Assembly: GCA_016081115.2 (NCBI GenBank)
Contig: CM071935.1
Span: 53,182,680 to 53,246,679, forward strand
Length of the DNA stretch: 64,000 nt
Reading direction: 5' to 3'
Source of the DNA: Rehmannia glutinosa
Lineage: Eukaryota; Streptophyta; Magnoliopsida; Lamiales; Orobanchaceae
Below are positions 35,899 to 47,340 of the stretch, in pieces; the stretch's first letter is position 1, and the number at the start of each line of letters is the position of its first letter. The translations under genes and the position numbers were made by a program. The notes under the pieces are model-generated. The model saw only the letters and a program-made list of their open reading frames with translations, did no database searches and was not told the origin of the DNA.

Positions 35899-38800
35899 AT
35901 GGCATCTACTCATGATTGTCAAGCTAGGAAAGTAAATCCACACCGGGTCTACTGTGGACTTCGATGGTATGGTTAAACAAGGGTCCGACGACACCCTAGT
36001 GAAGAAGATTGCTGAGATATTGGAAACGTCCTGGGTCAAATCAAGCTTTTACGACGTTGGAGTTTCCGATGACCTATGTGGAAGAGGTCGCACAGTTCTA
36101 CGTGAACGCTGAAGTTCACGATGAGGGCATCAAGTCCTTTGTTCACGGAAAAGAGTTCACCATCACTGCCAAGGATTTGGCTGAACACTGCTTGTTGCCG
36201 GCGGAAGGATTGCCGGAGATTCATGAAGCTGAGGTCGACCTGACTGCTGCTTGGAAGGAAGTAGCCAAGTTCGACTATGCTACAAAAGTGGTCTACACAG
36301 CTAACAAGAGGCTGCTGAAAGAGGACTACCACAAATTGTTGGACATTGTTGCCAAATGCATAGACATCAAATTTGGCAGCTTTGACCAACTGTCTAAAGC
36401 TAAGCTGATCGTAATGGCTGCGATCCTTGAAGAAAAGAAGGTAAATTGGGCTGAGTTTATCTACAGCAGACTCTTCCAGAATGTTGGGAACAAATCCTTC
36501 AAGGAGGATGGAACGTTTGGAGGTTCCCTAGGATACGGCCTGGTGATTGGCCGGCTGATGGAAGTAAAAAGAGTCCCTCTTCGACATGGAAAGGCATTCC
36601 ATGTAAACAAGAGGATGTTCAGATCAAACCTGTCTGGCACACAGAAGAGAGCATACGCCAAGAGGGATGATACGAGTGAGGGGGATCAGCTGACCCTGAA
36701 GATACAATTGTCTCCTCTCCTCCAAAGAAGAAGGCTGCCCCTACAACTAAAAAGATCACGCTGCCCTGCAAAAAAAAAAAGAAATCTGCTCCTGCCCACT
36801 GCGGTAGTCACCCCCCCGCCTGTGTCTCTTGCCCCTGCAGCCGCAATGGAGAAGGAACCATTAATCCCTTCTCCAGTGATCAAGAAGAAGAGGACTGCCA
36901 CAACAAGGAAGGCATCTGCCTCTAAGACATCTGCGAAGGCATTCACCTTCAATGAACCAGAGGAAGTGGAGCCAGATATCCCTCTGGTAAAAACAAAGAG
37001 AAGAAGAAGACTTTCCAAGCTCTCCGAGCTTGAGAAGACAAATGAGTCTATCACTCACCGGAGAAGATACTCCGAGACTATGGAGAAGTAGAGTCTCCAA
37101 AAGTGATCGATGAAACGGCCAAGTCTGCTGAGGCCGATCAGCAGAGGCAAGTCGAGGACCTAGCTGTAGATAGAACAGCTGAGGAACAAGGAATGGCTGA
37201 GACAACCGAATCACCTGTTGATAGGGTTGTTTCTCCACCTGTAACAGAGAGGCTACGAGGTGTGTCGGCGGCGAAGTCTACTACCCTTAATCCCCGGAAA
37301 CGAGGGCCAAGAGAGAATGATGAAGACGATGTAATCATGTACTCTCCATTGTATCCGGACATCCAAAATCGTATGCGAGAGTGGAGAAAATGGAAGTCGA
37401 GCCTATCCAGTGCGGTTTGAAAGTCCGTTCAGTTCATTCTTGAGGAAGAAGAACTCTTCAGTTTCTTGAGGTGGACACAAGTCTTGCAAAGCCCTTGACG
37501 AGATAATTGCATCAATATACTGCAGATTCGAAAAGAAAACGAATGGGCTAGAAGCAAATGAGACGCGAGAGGCACGTGAGAAGGCCAAAGATCCCTCCCT
37601 CTCACTGGCACCATCGATCATACACACCCTCACCTTGACGTCCTATCAGAAAGTGATGAGGATCTGGACCCTGTTGCTGCCACAGAAGAATTGCAAATGC
37701 AGCAAGCAATGCAAGAATCCATAATCCTTAATGAGCAAAGAATGATGGAGGGACCAGGAGAGTCCTCCAAACCACAGCTGGAGATAGACCCTATGGGAGT
37801 GGTGCAACATATTGCCACTGTTGTCGCTGCCACCATTTCCGCAGCTCATTCGGAGGAAGGTGTTAAGGGAACAGGCAATGAAACTGGGATTATGGGGACC
37901 CCAGTCGAGCCAACCCCTAATGAAGGTGTCTCACCATCTGCCCCAATGGCTGAATACTCGGTGGGAACAAATGAGTCCGGGAGACGAGTGACCCCATTCC
38001 AAGTCACTCACCGGTGGTGTGCCAACCGAGGGGAAACTCCCTCCACCTGCAGCAAGGTCGGAGGATGCTTAACAACGACTCCACAATGAATCTCGGAGGC
38101 GAAGTGGAGAAGGAACAACCACACAGAATACACAAATGAGTTGTCATCAACGAGGCTCAGACAATTGAGACTGTCTCAGCTGAGGTGCCAACTACTCTGC
38201 AGGCTAATGACGCTGCTGATGCAGTCGAGGCATAGGAAGGAACTGCCCTGGGAGTTAACACTCTGGGCGATGAAAGTGCAATCCATGGAGTTGAGACTCC
38301 AATGGATGCCACCTCAGAAGACCCCAAGACAGCTGACAATGTCGAAAGGGATGTCCAAGGCCTCGCTGCAGTTGAGACTGTAGGAGGTAATGAAGGCCAA
38401 TGGGAGGTTGAGACTTCCCGGGGTAGAGAAACAGAAGCACAGAACATCCCTCCTGCTATCATTGATCCATCAAAAAAGGAGATAAGTGCTCTTCACGATT
38501 CCCAGGATAATCCTGATGTAACCTTTCTGGGTTCGGAAGGAGATGATGAAGCCGAGTCATCTCCCGTGACTGATCCAAAAGACTCAGCTGAGGATGTTCC
38601 AACCACGAGTAAGTCTGACCTCAAGACTACTCGCCAAACATTCAACTTTGATGATGAGCCACCCATGGAAATCTCATCATCGTCCGATGACGCTCGATAA
38701 GGCCGAGGACCACCAACTCATTTGGAAAAACCAGTTGAGACCGACGAAGCCGTTGAGACAGTGAGGCTCGGCAAAAAGTCGGGTCAATTTCACACTGCAC

Positions 38801-40064
38801 CACATCCAAACAGTCCATCTGCGCGAGCTCCCAAGTGCGCAGCAGGTTCGACTCCACACGGACTTCACGAGCACCACTTATCATTGAACAGATTCCAGTT
38901 GCCCGTGATGATCCTTTTGTAGAATCGTTTCCCTTCTCTCTGGAGGTACCTGACCTCCTTGAAGAATCAACTAAAGATCGTGAGCGCTTCCACAGATTCG
39001 AAGCAGAACTCGGCTATCAGCAGACTAGACTTCTTGCTTGCTAGCTTGTTTCCAGGGGTTCCTCTTTCCTTTGATGATGCCAAAAAGAGGGAAGAGGAAT
39101 ACCTAAAGGCGTTGAAGGGATCTGAAGCTGTGAAGGGAAAGACAACTGAGGAAGTAATAAGAGAGAAGAAAGGGAAGTCTGTTGAGGGGGAAGGTTCGAA
39201 AGATGTGACCTTGATGATTGCTAAAACCCCTCAAAAAGGTCTTGTCACAGCTGATATTATCAACAAACTCCCAGTAACTCTGCCACTCCAACACTCTGCT
39301 ATACCTATGGCTGAAAAGAGAAAGACAATTGAAGCAGGGATGAAGGAAGTGGAAGGAAGGATGGATGCCCGAGTTATGGATATTCTGAAACAACATGGAG
39401 GCATTCCTACGGACAGAGACACCTATGCCATTTGATGCTGGAACCGAGCCAAGATCTGTTGATGAATTCAAGACGCCGCATCCAAGGGTACTTCGCAAAT
39501 ATGTCCACGCTCGAAGCACAGGATTTATCTTGGGAAAAGGGTCTCACACTATGTGAAGAAGGCGACAGAGCGACGAGACTCACTCGCGATCTCTCTGCTT
39601 TGTCACTCTGCTAGTCACTCACTGGGAAAAAGAAGACCCCAAGACAAAGACACGCCCGAGAGGAAGAGGAAGAAGCGGTGGAGGAAAGAGGTTTGAGACC
39701 TGAGACCTCCGCCCAAAAATATTGAGTATATAGATCCAGGCAAGAAATGAGGGATCTATTGGGCTGGGTTTGACGAAGTAGCCAACATGCAAGTGGCTAA
39801 GAACAATGCTGAGTATGTGAAGAGAATTGAAGAGGAAAATAAAAGACAAACTCAACTATGGGAGGAAAGACAAGAAAAACTGAGAAGAGATGAAGGCGCC
39901 GAGGAAGGGCGTATGAAAAGAAGAAGAAGGCGGTGAAGATGAGAAAAAGAGAAGAAGATCGAAGAAGATGAGAGAAGAAGATGAAAGAAGGAGGCAGCGA
40001 AGAAGATGAAGTGTTGCTGTCCACCCCTTCGTGTATTTTACTATGTAAATACATTTTTATGTAA
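35899..40064 (+). pseudogene. E4 ORF3, long extra reading frame in env-like position
   Basis: The start atggcatctactcatgat is frameshifted early, then 36009-37091 gives the N-terminal domain: PMTYVEEVAQFYVNAEVHDE, HCLLPAEGLPEIHEAE, KCIDIKFGSFDQLSKAK and KAFHVNKRMFRSNLSG. A Lys/Pro/Ala-rich basic linker, acidic low-complexity segments, a FPGVPLSFDDAKK motif near 39050 and a basic helical C-terminus ending near CILLCKYIFM follow. There is no signal peptide, and I see no transmembrane segment, so a fusion envelope is not supported by sequence. The N-terminal half resembles a domain often annotated as a putative plant transposon protein. Frameshifts near 37090, 37410, 38700 and 39435. Confidence 0.7.
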
Positions 40065-40327
40065 GTCTTCTATACATTGAATAAAATTGTACAATTTCTA
40101 TACTTGTGGAGATATAGAACAACATGGTTACTTTAAGGTCCATTTAAGCTCTGATACATTTTCTTTTGATTCAAGCTCTGATACACTCTGTAAACAGCTA
40201 TGTAAAGAACAAGAATGTTATGATCAATAAAAGATCGATTCTAAGCATACATTCTGTGATTCTACATTTGCCTGTATGTATCTTTGCTGTTTAACTATTG
40301 ATGTATGTTTTAAGTTTTGGCATCATC

Positions 40328-40340
40328 AAAAAGGGGGAAA
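40328..40340 (+). other. E4 polypurine tract
   Basis: aaaaagggggaaa one base before the 3' LTR; the primer site for plus-strand synthesis. Confidence 0.9.
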
Positions 40341-40341
40341 T

Positions 40342-41885
40342 TGTTGGGAAATTATTTTGTAGATTTTAATGAATGCCATGTAAAACTTAGAATAGGAAGT
40401 TCGCACCCCATTTTTGTTGTAAATTGCATTGTAATAGATAGGGCTTGTCGAGCTAAGTTAAGTCAGCTATGCCTGAACATGCAAGAAGACAACTGGAGAC
40501 TAGAAGGAAGACTCTGCTGTGAGGCAGCTGAGTATGGCAAAGAAGAGAAGATAGGAACTCGATTGAAGGTGCAGCTGAGATGCAGCTGAGTGAAGTATCA
40601 GTCAAGTCAACTCAAGATAGCCAAGTCTCAAGTTGAAGTGACAAAAGAGCCATCCAATGATTGGAAGCTGACTCGAAGTCGCCTGGGGAAGTCAAGGAAA
40701 TGCAGTCAAGTCGAGATAACTGAAAGAGATCCGTTGCACAGAAATCAAGAGAATTACTTAAACAAGTAATACATCCATACTACCTTTCTTGAAGTGCTCA
40801 GTCCCAGAAGCATGCAAAAGAAATAAACCAATGGGAAGCACTACACCGTGTCAGAACTCTGAAAAGGCTGAAGAATCGTTCATACGAGGAAACGTAAATT
40901 CCAAGGACTGCAACAAGACAAGCCAACGACCACAAATGTCTTTTGAAAATAAGCCTATCTCTTCAACGGGCAAATTTTCAAAAGAACACTATAAAAGGCT
41001 GAGGAGTTTATTGAGAAGAGGTTACCTTGATTACCTGAACCAAAAACATTCAAGCAAACATTTGAACTGCAACCAAAAATATTCTCAAGTCATTCAAGAT
41101 TAATCCTCAAGCCTATATTATGAAGGAAATCAATCCAACACTTACCTGTGAAGGAAAGACAGCTTCTATCAGTTGAAGAGGAACCATTTGAAGAATCAAG
41201 GGGTCTACATTCCACGGAGGATTGTAGGAAGGTTCAAGGTCGAACCAGTCTCAAGTTTTTGGAGGGCTTCGTGATCAAATCCAAGAAGCTTGAGCAAGTG
41301 GGCTGTAGTAGCAAAGCGGTGCCATGAAGAAGAAGCCGAGTCGTCACGAAAGCCACCGTGACCAAGGCATCTCGGACCGAGTCCCAAAGGATGAAGTCAA
41401 CTTTGTGTGATCAAGACTTGTATCTGGGTCTGTTAACCACTCGTATATTGATCAATACTTAGTGGATTCCTCCAGGAGTTGGAGAAGAGAGGAGTAGAAG
41501 AATTACCCCATCTTGAACCTCTATAAAAACTTATTGTGTCATTTACTTTTCAACACTTTAATTTCTGCATCTTATTTTTATATCTGCTGATAAATTTGCT
41601 ATCCAATTGATAATCAACTGAGTGCTAAAACCAAGTATTAAAACAAACTTAACCAAGTTCAAGGGTGTTAAGTCTTCCGCTGAAAATAAATCACAGTTGA
41701 GTTAAGTCTTTAGTCAGTCGAGTCTGTTGAGTGACTAACTCTGCTGATTAACTAACTTAGCTGTCCATCAAGGACACAGCTGTGAAGTATTAACTCTGAA
41801 TATTTGAAAGGACTAATTGAAAAGTTGGTAAGGTTTATTCAACCCCCCCTTCTAAACCTTACACTCACACCCCTTGGGACCTACA
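40342..41885 (+). repeat. E4 second (3') LTR
   Basis: 1544 bp, the same length as the 5' copy. Many of the differences from 28165-29708 fall at CAG/CTG sites. Confidence 0.93.
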
Positions 41886-41887
41886 AG

Positions 41888-41959
41888 TGGTATCAGAGCG
41901 GTTGGTTCATTGAGCCTTCCGCACTGGTTACTGAACTAGATCTCCAAATTTCTCAAAGC
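41888..41959 (+). other. PBS and leader stub after the E4 3' LTR
   Basis: tggtatcagagc at 41888-41899 and the leader ggttcattgagccttccgca, as after a 5' LTR, up to ctcaaagcttg; then E3 sequence begins. Evidence for a former tandem copy. Confidence 0.85.
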
Positions 41960-42425
41960 TTGGAAAGTCAGCTGTATCGAGTTAGCTGACAGCTGAGTCA
42001 CTAAATGCAAGGAGAGAAGAAGAGTTGAGTCATTTGTGGAGTAAGCTGAGTCATTTATGAGCTAAGTGACAAAAACGCAGTCGTTATTAATGAGCGAGAA
42101 TGTTTTTAAGGATGACGTCAGTATAATAATGACGGGTACAGTAAAAAACTGCACAATAAGCATATGATTGGATATAAATGGTGCCGCATTAAATGCGGGC
42201 AATTAAATGCTAATCGGCGTGCTAAATCTGAGTCGTTGATCTCGATTAAAATTCAAAACCGAAAACACATCCTTTCATAACCCTTATATACCCATTCTTT
42301 CAGTTTTCTCTCTCACACTTAAAACTGTTCATCTTCAAACACTCGAAAGCAAGTTCTTTTCTCTCAAAAACCCTACGAGTTCACAAGCAAGTTCATCAAG
42401 ACTTAATCGGAAGAAACTTCTAAAA
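41960..42425 (+). promoter_or_regulatory. E3 pol-ORF3 spacer with TATA-like motif
   Basis: Non-coding spacer upstream of ORF3. It contains cccttatataccc at 42281-42293, about 135 bp before the ORF3 ATG, followed by a pyrimidine-rich ttttctctctcacac stretch. It could be an internal promoter and leader, or a splice-acceptor region, for ORF3. The motif is kept in E2 but absent in E4 and E5. Confidence 0.4.
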
Positions 42426-45400
42426 ATGGCACCGAAGATTGATTTTGCAAAGTTATCGAAGCAAATCCACTCAGGCTCTTCAGTGGATTTCGAAGGCATG
42501 GTCAAGCAGGGTTCGGATTCAACCCTTGTGAAGAAAATCGCGGATATGTTGGAAAAATCTGGGCTTAAGGCCTTTCTGACGATAGAATACTCGCACACTT
42601 ACCTTGAAGAGGTGGTGCAGTTCTACATAAATGCGGAGGTGCAGGACGAAGGCATCAAGTCTTCTGTCCACCGCATGGATATTTTGATAACTGGTAAAGA
42701 CCTTGCGGAGCACTGTTTGTTGCCGTCTAAGGGCATGACGGAGATCAACGAAGCTGATGTGGACTTGGCTGCCGCATGGAAAGAGATAGCCAAGCCCAAG
42801 TGTGATGCGAAGGTGGTCTACAAAGTTGACAAGAAATTGCTGAAAGACGACTACCATAAGCTGATGGATGTCGTCTCCAAATGTGTGGACATGAAATTTG
42901 GCATCTTCAACCAGCTGTCAAAGACTAAGCTGATCGTCATGGCTGTGATCATGCAAGGAAAGAAAGTTAACTAGGCTGAGTTCGTGTACAACAGACTCTG
43001 CCAGAACGTTGTGATAAAATCTTCAAAGAAGATGGATCCTTTTGAGGATCACTTGGCTATAGCCTAGTTATTGGGCATTTGATGGAAGTAAGCATTCCCC
43101 TTCAACATGGAAAGCCCTTCCATGTAAACAAGAGGATGTTCAGGGCTAACCTTTCAGGAGCCCAGAAGAAAGCCCATGCGAAGAGAGCGAACACAAGTGA
43201 GGGGGAATCAGCTGACCCCGAAAAAACAGCTGTTTCCTCCCCCCCAAGAAGAAAGCTGCCTCTGCATCTGCAAAGAAGAAAGATGCCCTTGCAGCAAGGA
43301 AATAGGATGCACCTGCCCCAGAAGCCGAGTCGCCTACCCGTGCAGCCATGTCTCCTGCCCACACAGCCGAGGCGGAGAAGGAAGCCCAAATACCTTCTCC
43401 GGCCATCAGAAAGAAGAGGACTGGCAAGCCAAGAAAGGCAGCTCCTTTATCCAAGAAAGATGCTCCGGCCCCTGCCGCCCAAGAACCTGAAGAAGAGGAA
43501 TCCGAACCAGAAATTCCTCTGGTGAGCACAAAGAGAAGAAAGAGAATCTCCAAGCTTTCAGAGCTTGAGAAGAGAGCTGAGTCTGCTACTCAGCTGGAGA
43601 AAATTTCTGAGACTGCTGAGGAAGTGCAGTCTCCCGAAATAATCGATGAAACTGCCATGTCTGCTGAAGGTGATCAGGAGAGGCACATAGAAGACCCAGC
43701 TGTAGTCAGGACATCTGAGGAGAAGGAAGTAGCAGAGACAACAGAATCCCCTGCTGAAAGGATTGTCTCTCCACCTTCTTCAAATGCTGCTAAAGGAGAA
43801 GAGCAGCAAAGTATGCTACCATCCATTCCCGAAAAGAAAGGACAAGAACAAGATGACGATGATGATGTCATCATGTATTCTCCAACATACCCAGACATCC
43901 AGCGTCGTCTACGCGATTGGAGGGCATGGAAGCTGAGTCACTCAAGGGTGCAATTTGAACGCCCTGAGTTCATAGAGGAAGAGGAGGAATTGTTCGAATT
44001 CCTCGGCATCAGCATGGTGATTCAGGCCCTTGATGAAGAAAATTGCTTGAATATCCTACAAATCTTCAAGGATAATGAACAAGCCAAAGCAGCTGAAGAA
44101 GCTAAAGCTCGTGAAAAGGCGAATATATGCCTACTCACTGGAACCAGCGACCATACCCATCCTCACATTGATGCGCTCTCGGAAAGTGATGAAGACATGG
44201 ATCCAATTGCTGAGAAAGAGAAGTTGGATATGCAGCAAGCTCTAAGGGAATCCAGGCTGATGCACGAACAACAGTTGATGGAAGGACCAGGAGAGTCCTC
44301 AAAATCTCTCCTGGAGATAGACCCTTTGGGAGTAGTGCAACACATTGCCACAGTCATAGCTGCAACTACATCCCTAGTTTACTCCGCATCCCCAGTTCAA
44401 TCCGAAAATGGGTCTAAGGGACTTGGCGATGAAACTGGGAACTTGGGCACCCAAGTTGAGCCAACCCCTATTGAAGGTGTTTTACCACCGCCCCACTACC
44501 GAGCACTCAATGGAAGCAAATGATTTTGGAGCGAGTGACCCCACCATCGATCACTCGGTGGTGCGCCCGGGGGAAACTCCTCCACCGCAAAGCAAGGTCG
44601 GAGAATGCTGCAGATGACTCCACACTGAAGCAAGGAGGCGAAGTGGAAAAAGAAAAAGAAAAAAAAAAAAAGAACAACAACAAGTTGACATTGACGAAGC
44701 TCGAATGGTTGAGTCTGTCCCAGCTGAGGTGTCAAATCGCTGCGGTGAGAGGACGCTCTTTGTTGAAGTCGAGGCACATGATGGAACCGCCCGGGAGTTA
44801 ACACTGGCACAAGAAAGTGCAATCCAAGGAGTTGAGACTCCTGTGGATGCCACTGCTGAAGACCCTAAGACATCTGCATCTGTCGAAGGGAATGTACAAG
44901 GCCTCACTGCAGTTGAGACTGCTGGAGGTATTGAAGGCCCAAGGGAGGTTAAGACTTCCTTAGGTAAAAATCAAGGAGATAACAGCATCCCTCAAGTCAT
45001 CATTGCTGAATCAAAAGAGGAAATCAGTGCTCTTCACGATTCTCAGGACAATCCTAACATAACATTCCTGGGATCTGAAGACGAAGCTGAGTCCACCCCT
45101 GCTGCGTAGGACTCAACTGAGGAAGTTCTTCCACGGACGAGTAAGCCAGACTTCAAAGCTGCTCGTCAAACTTTTAACTTCGATGATGAACCAAACCCCC
45201 AGTTTTATCATCCTCCGATGATGCTGAAAAAGCAGCTGAGGACAAGGAAATTCATTTAGCAGAATCTACTGAGGCCGAAGAAGCTGAGGCTCAGTCAGCT
45301 GGCCAATCCACTCACCAAGGCCCAACTGAAACCGAGTCATCTGCGTAGGCTCCCAAAGCTGCAGCAGGCTCGACTCAACCAGGATCATCAAGGGCATGAA

Positions 45401-47085
45401 CAACTGTAGAATCAATACCATATGTGCGTGATGATGCATTCGAAGAAACGATCCCTTTCTCTATTGAGCTGCCCGACCTTGAAGAAGAAACAGCTCATGA
45501 GCAAAGAACGTTCAACATCGTAGCCGATCGAGTTATTCCCACTGACTCCATTGTTTCAGCAGATTTTGATTTTGATGCTGCTTGGCCGCCAGCTGAATCC
45601 GAGGTGACATCTGAGATTCGTGAAGTCTTCAAGAAAATCTATGGAGAGATTGAGAAGATTGAACGGCACCAAGCCTCACTAGATATGCGTCTGCACAATA
45701 GGGATGCCAACCTCACAGCAGACTTGCGAGGGATAGTGGCAAGGATCAGGGAATGGTGTTAGCAGCAGAGTACAATGCGATATGAACAAGTTAGATACTT
45801 TAAAGAATTGTACAAAGAGATGCTCATCTGGAGTGCTGACAATGCTGACATGAAGCAGAGGATGCAAGCAAATATTAATAGAATGCATGCCTCTCACACA
45901 ACTGAAATGGAGCTGCTGCGTGAATTTCAAAGAAAAGAACTTCTGCGTGTTGAGGAGAATATGAATGCCAAATTCATCATTCTCATGGCTGAAATGAAAC
46001 TGGTGGCAGCCGAATCTAAAGCCACCCGCCGCTCGAAATTTCGAGAACTCAAGCAACTCGGCTCTCGGCGACCGGACTTCATGCTTGCTGGGATGTTTCC
46101 AGGGGTTCCACTCTCCTTTGATGATGCCAAAAAGGGGAAAGAGGAATACCTGAGGATTTTGAAGGAAGAAACAGCTGTTGAGAAGAAGAAGGAGACAATT
46201 GCTGAGAAGAAAGAAGGAGAAGGGAAAAGCTGTTGAGGGGGAAAGGTCAAAGGATGTGGCCTTAATGCTTGCTGAAACCCCTCAGCAAGGTCATGTCACA
46301 GCAAGCATAATCAGCAAACTTTCGGTGACTCTGCCACTCCAACACTCTGCTGTGCCTATGTCTGAGAAAAGAAAAATTGTGGAAGCAGGGATGAAGGAGG
46401 TTGAAAGAAAGACGGATGCCTGTGTACTAGAAGTCTTGAAAGCTTATGGAGTCATTCTGACAGGAAAGGACACAGATGCCATTCCAGATGATGGAGACGA
46501 GCCAAGATCAGTTGAAGAATTTAAAACGCTCGAATCCGAAGGATACTTCAAAAACTTGTCCATAGCCCAAGCCTGGGACTTGTACTGGGAGAAGGGCCTG
46601 AAGCTGTGTGAAGAAGCTGATAGGTAGCAGACTACTACTAGCGACCACTCGGTTGGTAAGAAGAAGACTCGATCAAATATACGCCCAGAGGAGGAGGAAG
46701 AAGTGGTGGAGGTAGAGGTTTTCAACCTAGACCTCTACCCAAAAAGATCGAATACATAAATCCAGGCAAGAAGGGAAGAATCTATTGGGCTGGGTATGAT
46801 GAAGTAGCCAATCGGGAAGTGGCTAGAAAGAATGCTGAATATGCAGAAAGAATTGAAGAAGAAAACAAAAGACAAGATCAGCTGTGGCAAGAGAGGCAAG
46901 AAAGAAAAAGGAAAGATGAAGTCGCAAAGAGAGCTGCGAAAAGAAAGAAAGCGGTGAAGAGGAAAAGAAGAGGAAGAGAGCTGATGATGACAGAGCTGAA
47001 GTGGAAAGGAGGAGGCAGCGAAGGCGATGAAGTGTTGCTGCTAGCCCTTCGTGTATTTTACTTTTGTAAGTACGTATGTATGTAA
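42426..47085 (+). pseudogene. E3 ORF3, best preserved copy
   Basis: Starts MAPKIDFAKLSKQIHSGSSV and gives 182 residues of the N-terminal domain to a tag at 42972-42974 (Trp to stop), then a frameshift near 43015. A long frame at 43348-44523 encodes a basic Pro/Ala/Lys linker, an acidic middle (DDDDDVIMYSPTYPDIQRRL), PEFIEEEEELFEFLGIS and EGPGESSKSLLEIDPLGVVQ. Later frames have FPGVPLSFDDAKKG (46093), a KTLESEGYFKNLSIAQAWDL block and a very basic helical C-terminus (AKRKKAVKRKRRG). The ancestral product would be roughly 1500 residues. It is predicted to be mostly disordered and coiled, with a folded N-terminal domain of about 200 residues. Function unknown; no enzymatic motif or membrane anchor seen. 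Confidence 0.72.
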
Positions 47086-47326
47086 GTCATCTGTACATTC
47101 AATAAAACATTGTTGTATTTTCTCTATTTCTGTATCTTAGCATAGATGCTTGAAATTGGCTTAGATATGTATGCTCTGATACACCCTGTAAACAGCTGTG
47201 TAAAGGACAAGAATACTATGATCAATAAAATGATTGATTCTACGCATACATTCTTTGTTATTGCATTGTTTGTATGTATCTGTGTTGTTTACATGTTGCT
47301 TAATGATTTTAAGTTTTGGCATCATC

Positions 47327-47339
47327 AAAAAGGGGGAAA
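47327..47339 (+). other. E3 polypurine tract
   Basis: aaaaagggggaaa, one base before the 3' LTR. Confidence 0.9.
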
Positions 47340-47340
47340 T

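Larger units (their letters stand above)
28165..41959 (+). mobile_element. E4: copia retrotransposon inserted in E3 RNase H, with a PBS stub beyond its second LTR
   Basis: The left edge cuts E3 RNase H after gaaac (28160-28164). Contents: 5' LTR 28165-29708, PBS, gag, pol, ORF3, PPT, LTR 40342-41885. The second LTR is followed not by a gaaac duplication but by a second PBS and about 70 bp of leader (41888-41959), then directly by E3 spacer DNA at about 41960. This is the layout of a tandem LTR-internal-LTR-internal array whose last unit was deleted together with the E3 RNase H end. The junction lies near aaagcttgg, which also resembles the E3 target region (atgcttggaaac). Confidence 0.85.

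Noticed and set aside
36036..38462. Minus-strand frames opposite ORF3 (for example 36686-37054)
   Set aside because: They are antisense shadows created by the low-complexity composition of ORF3, with no recognisable domain.
42426..47085. ORF3 as a true fusion envelope protein
   Set aside because: No signal peptide, transmembrane anchor or Cys pattern is visible; only the genomic position is env-like.
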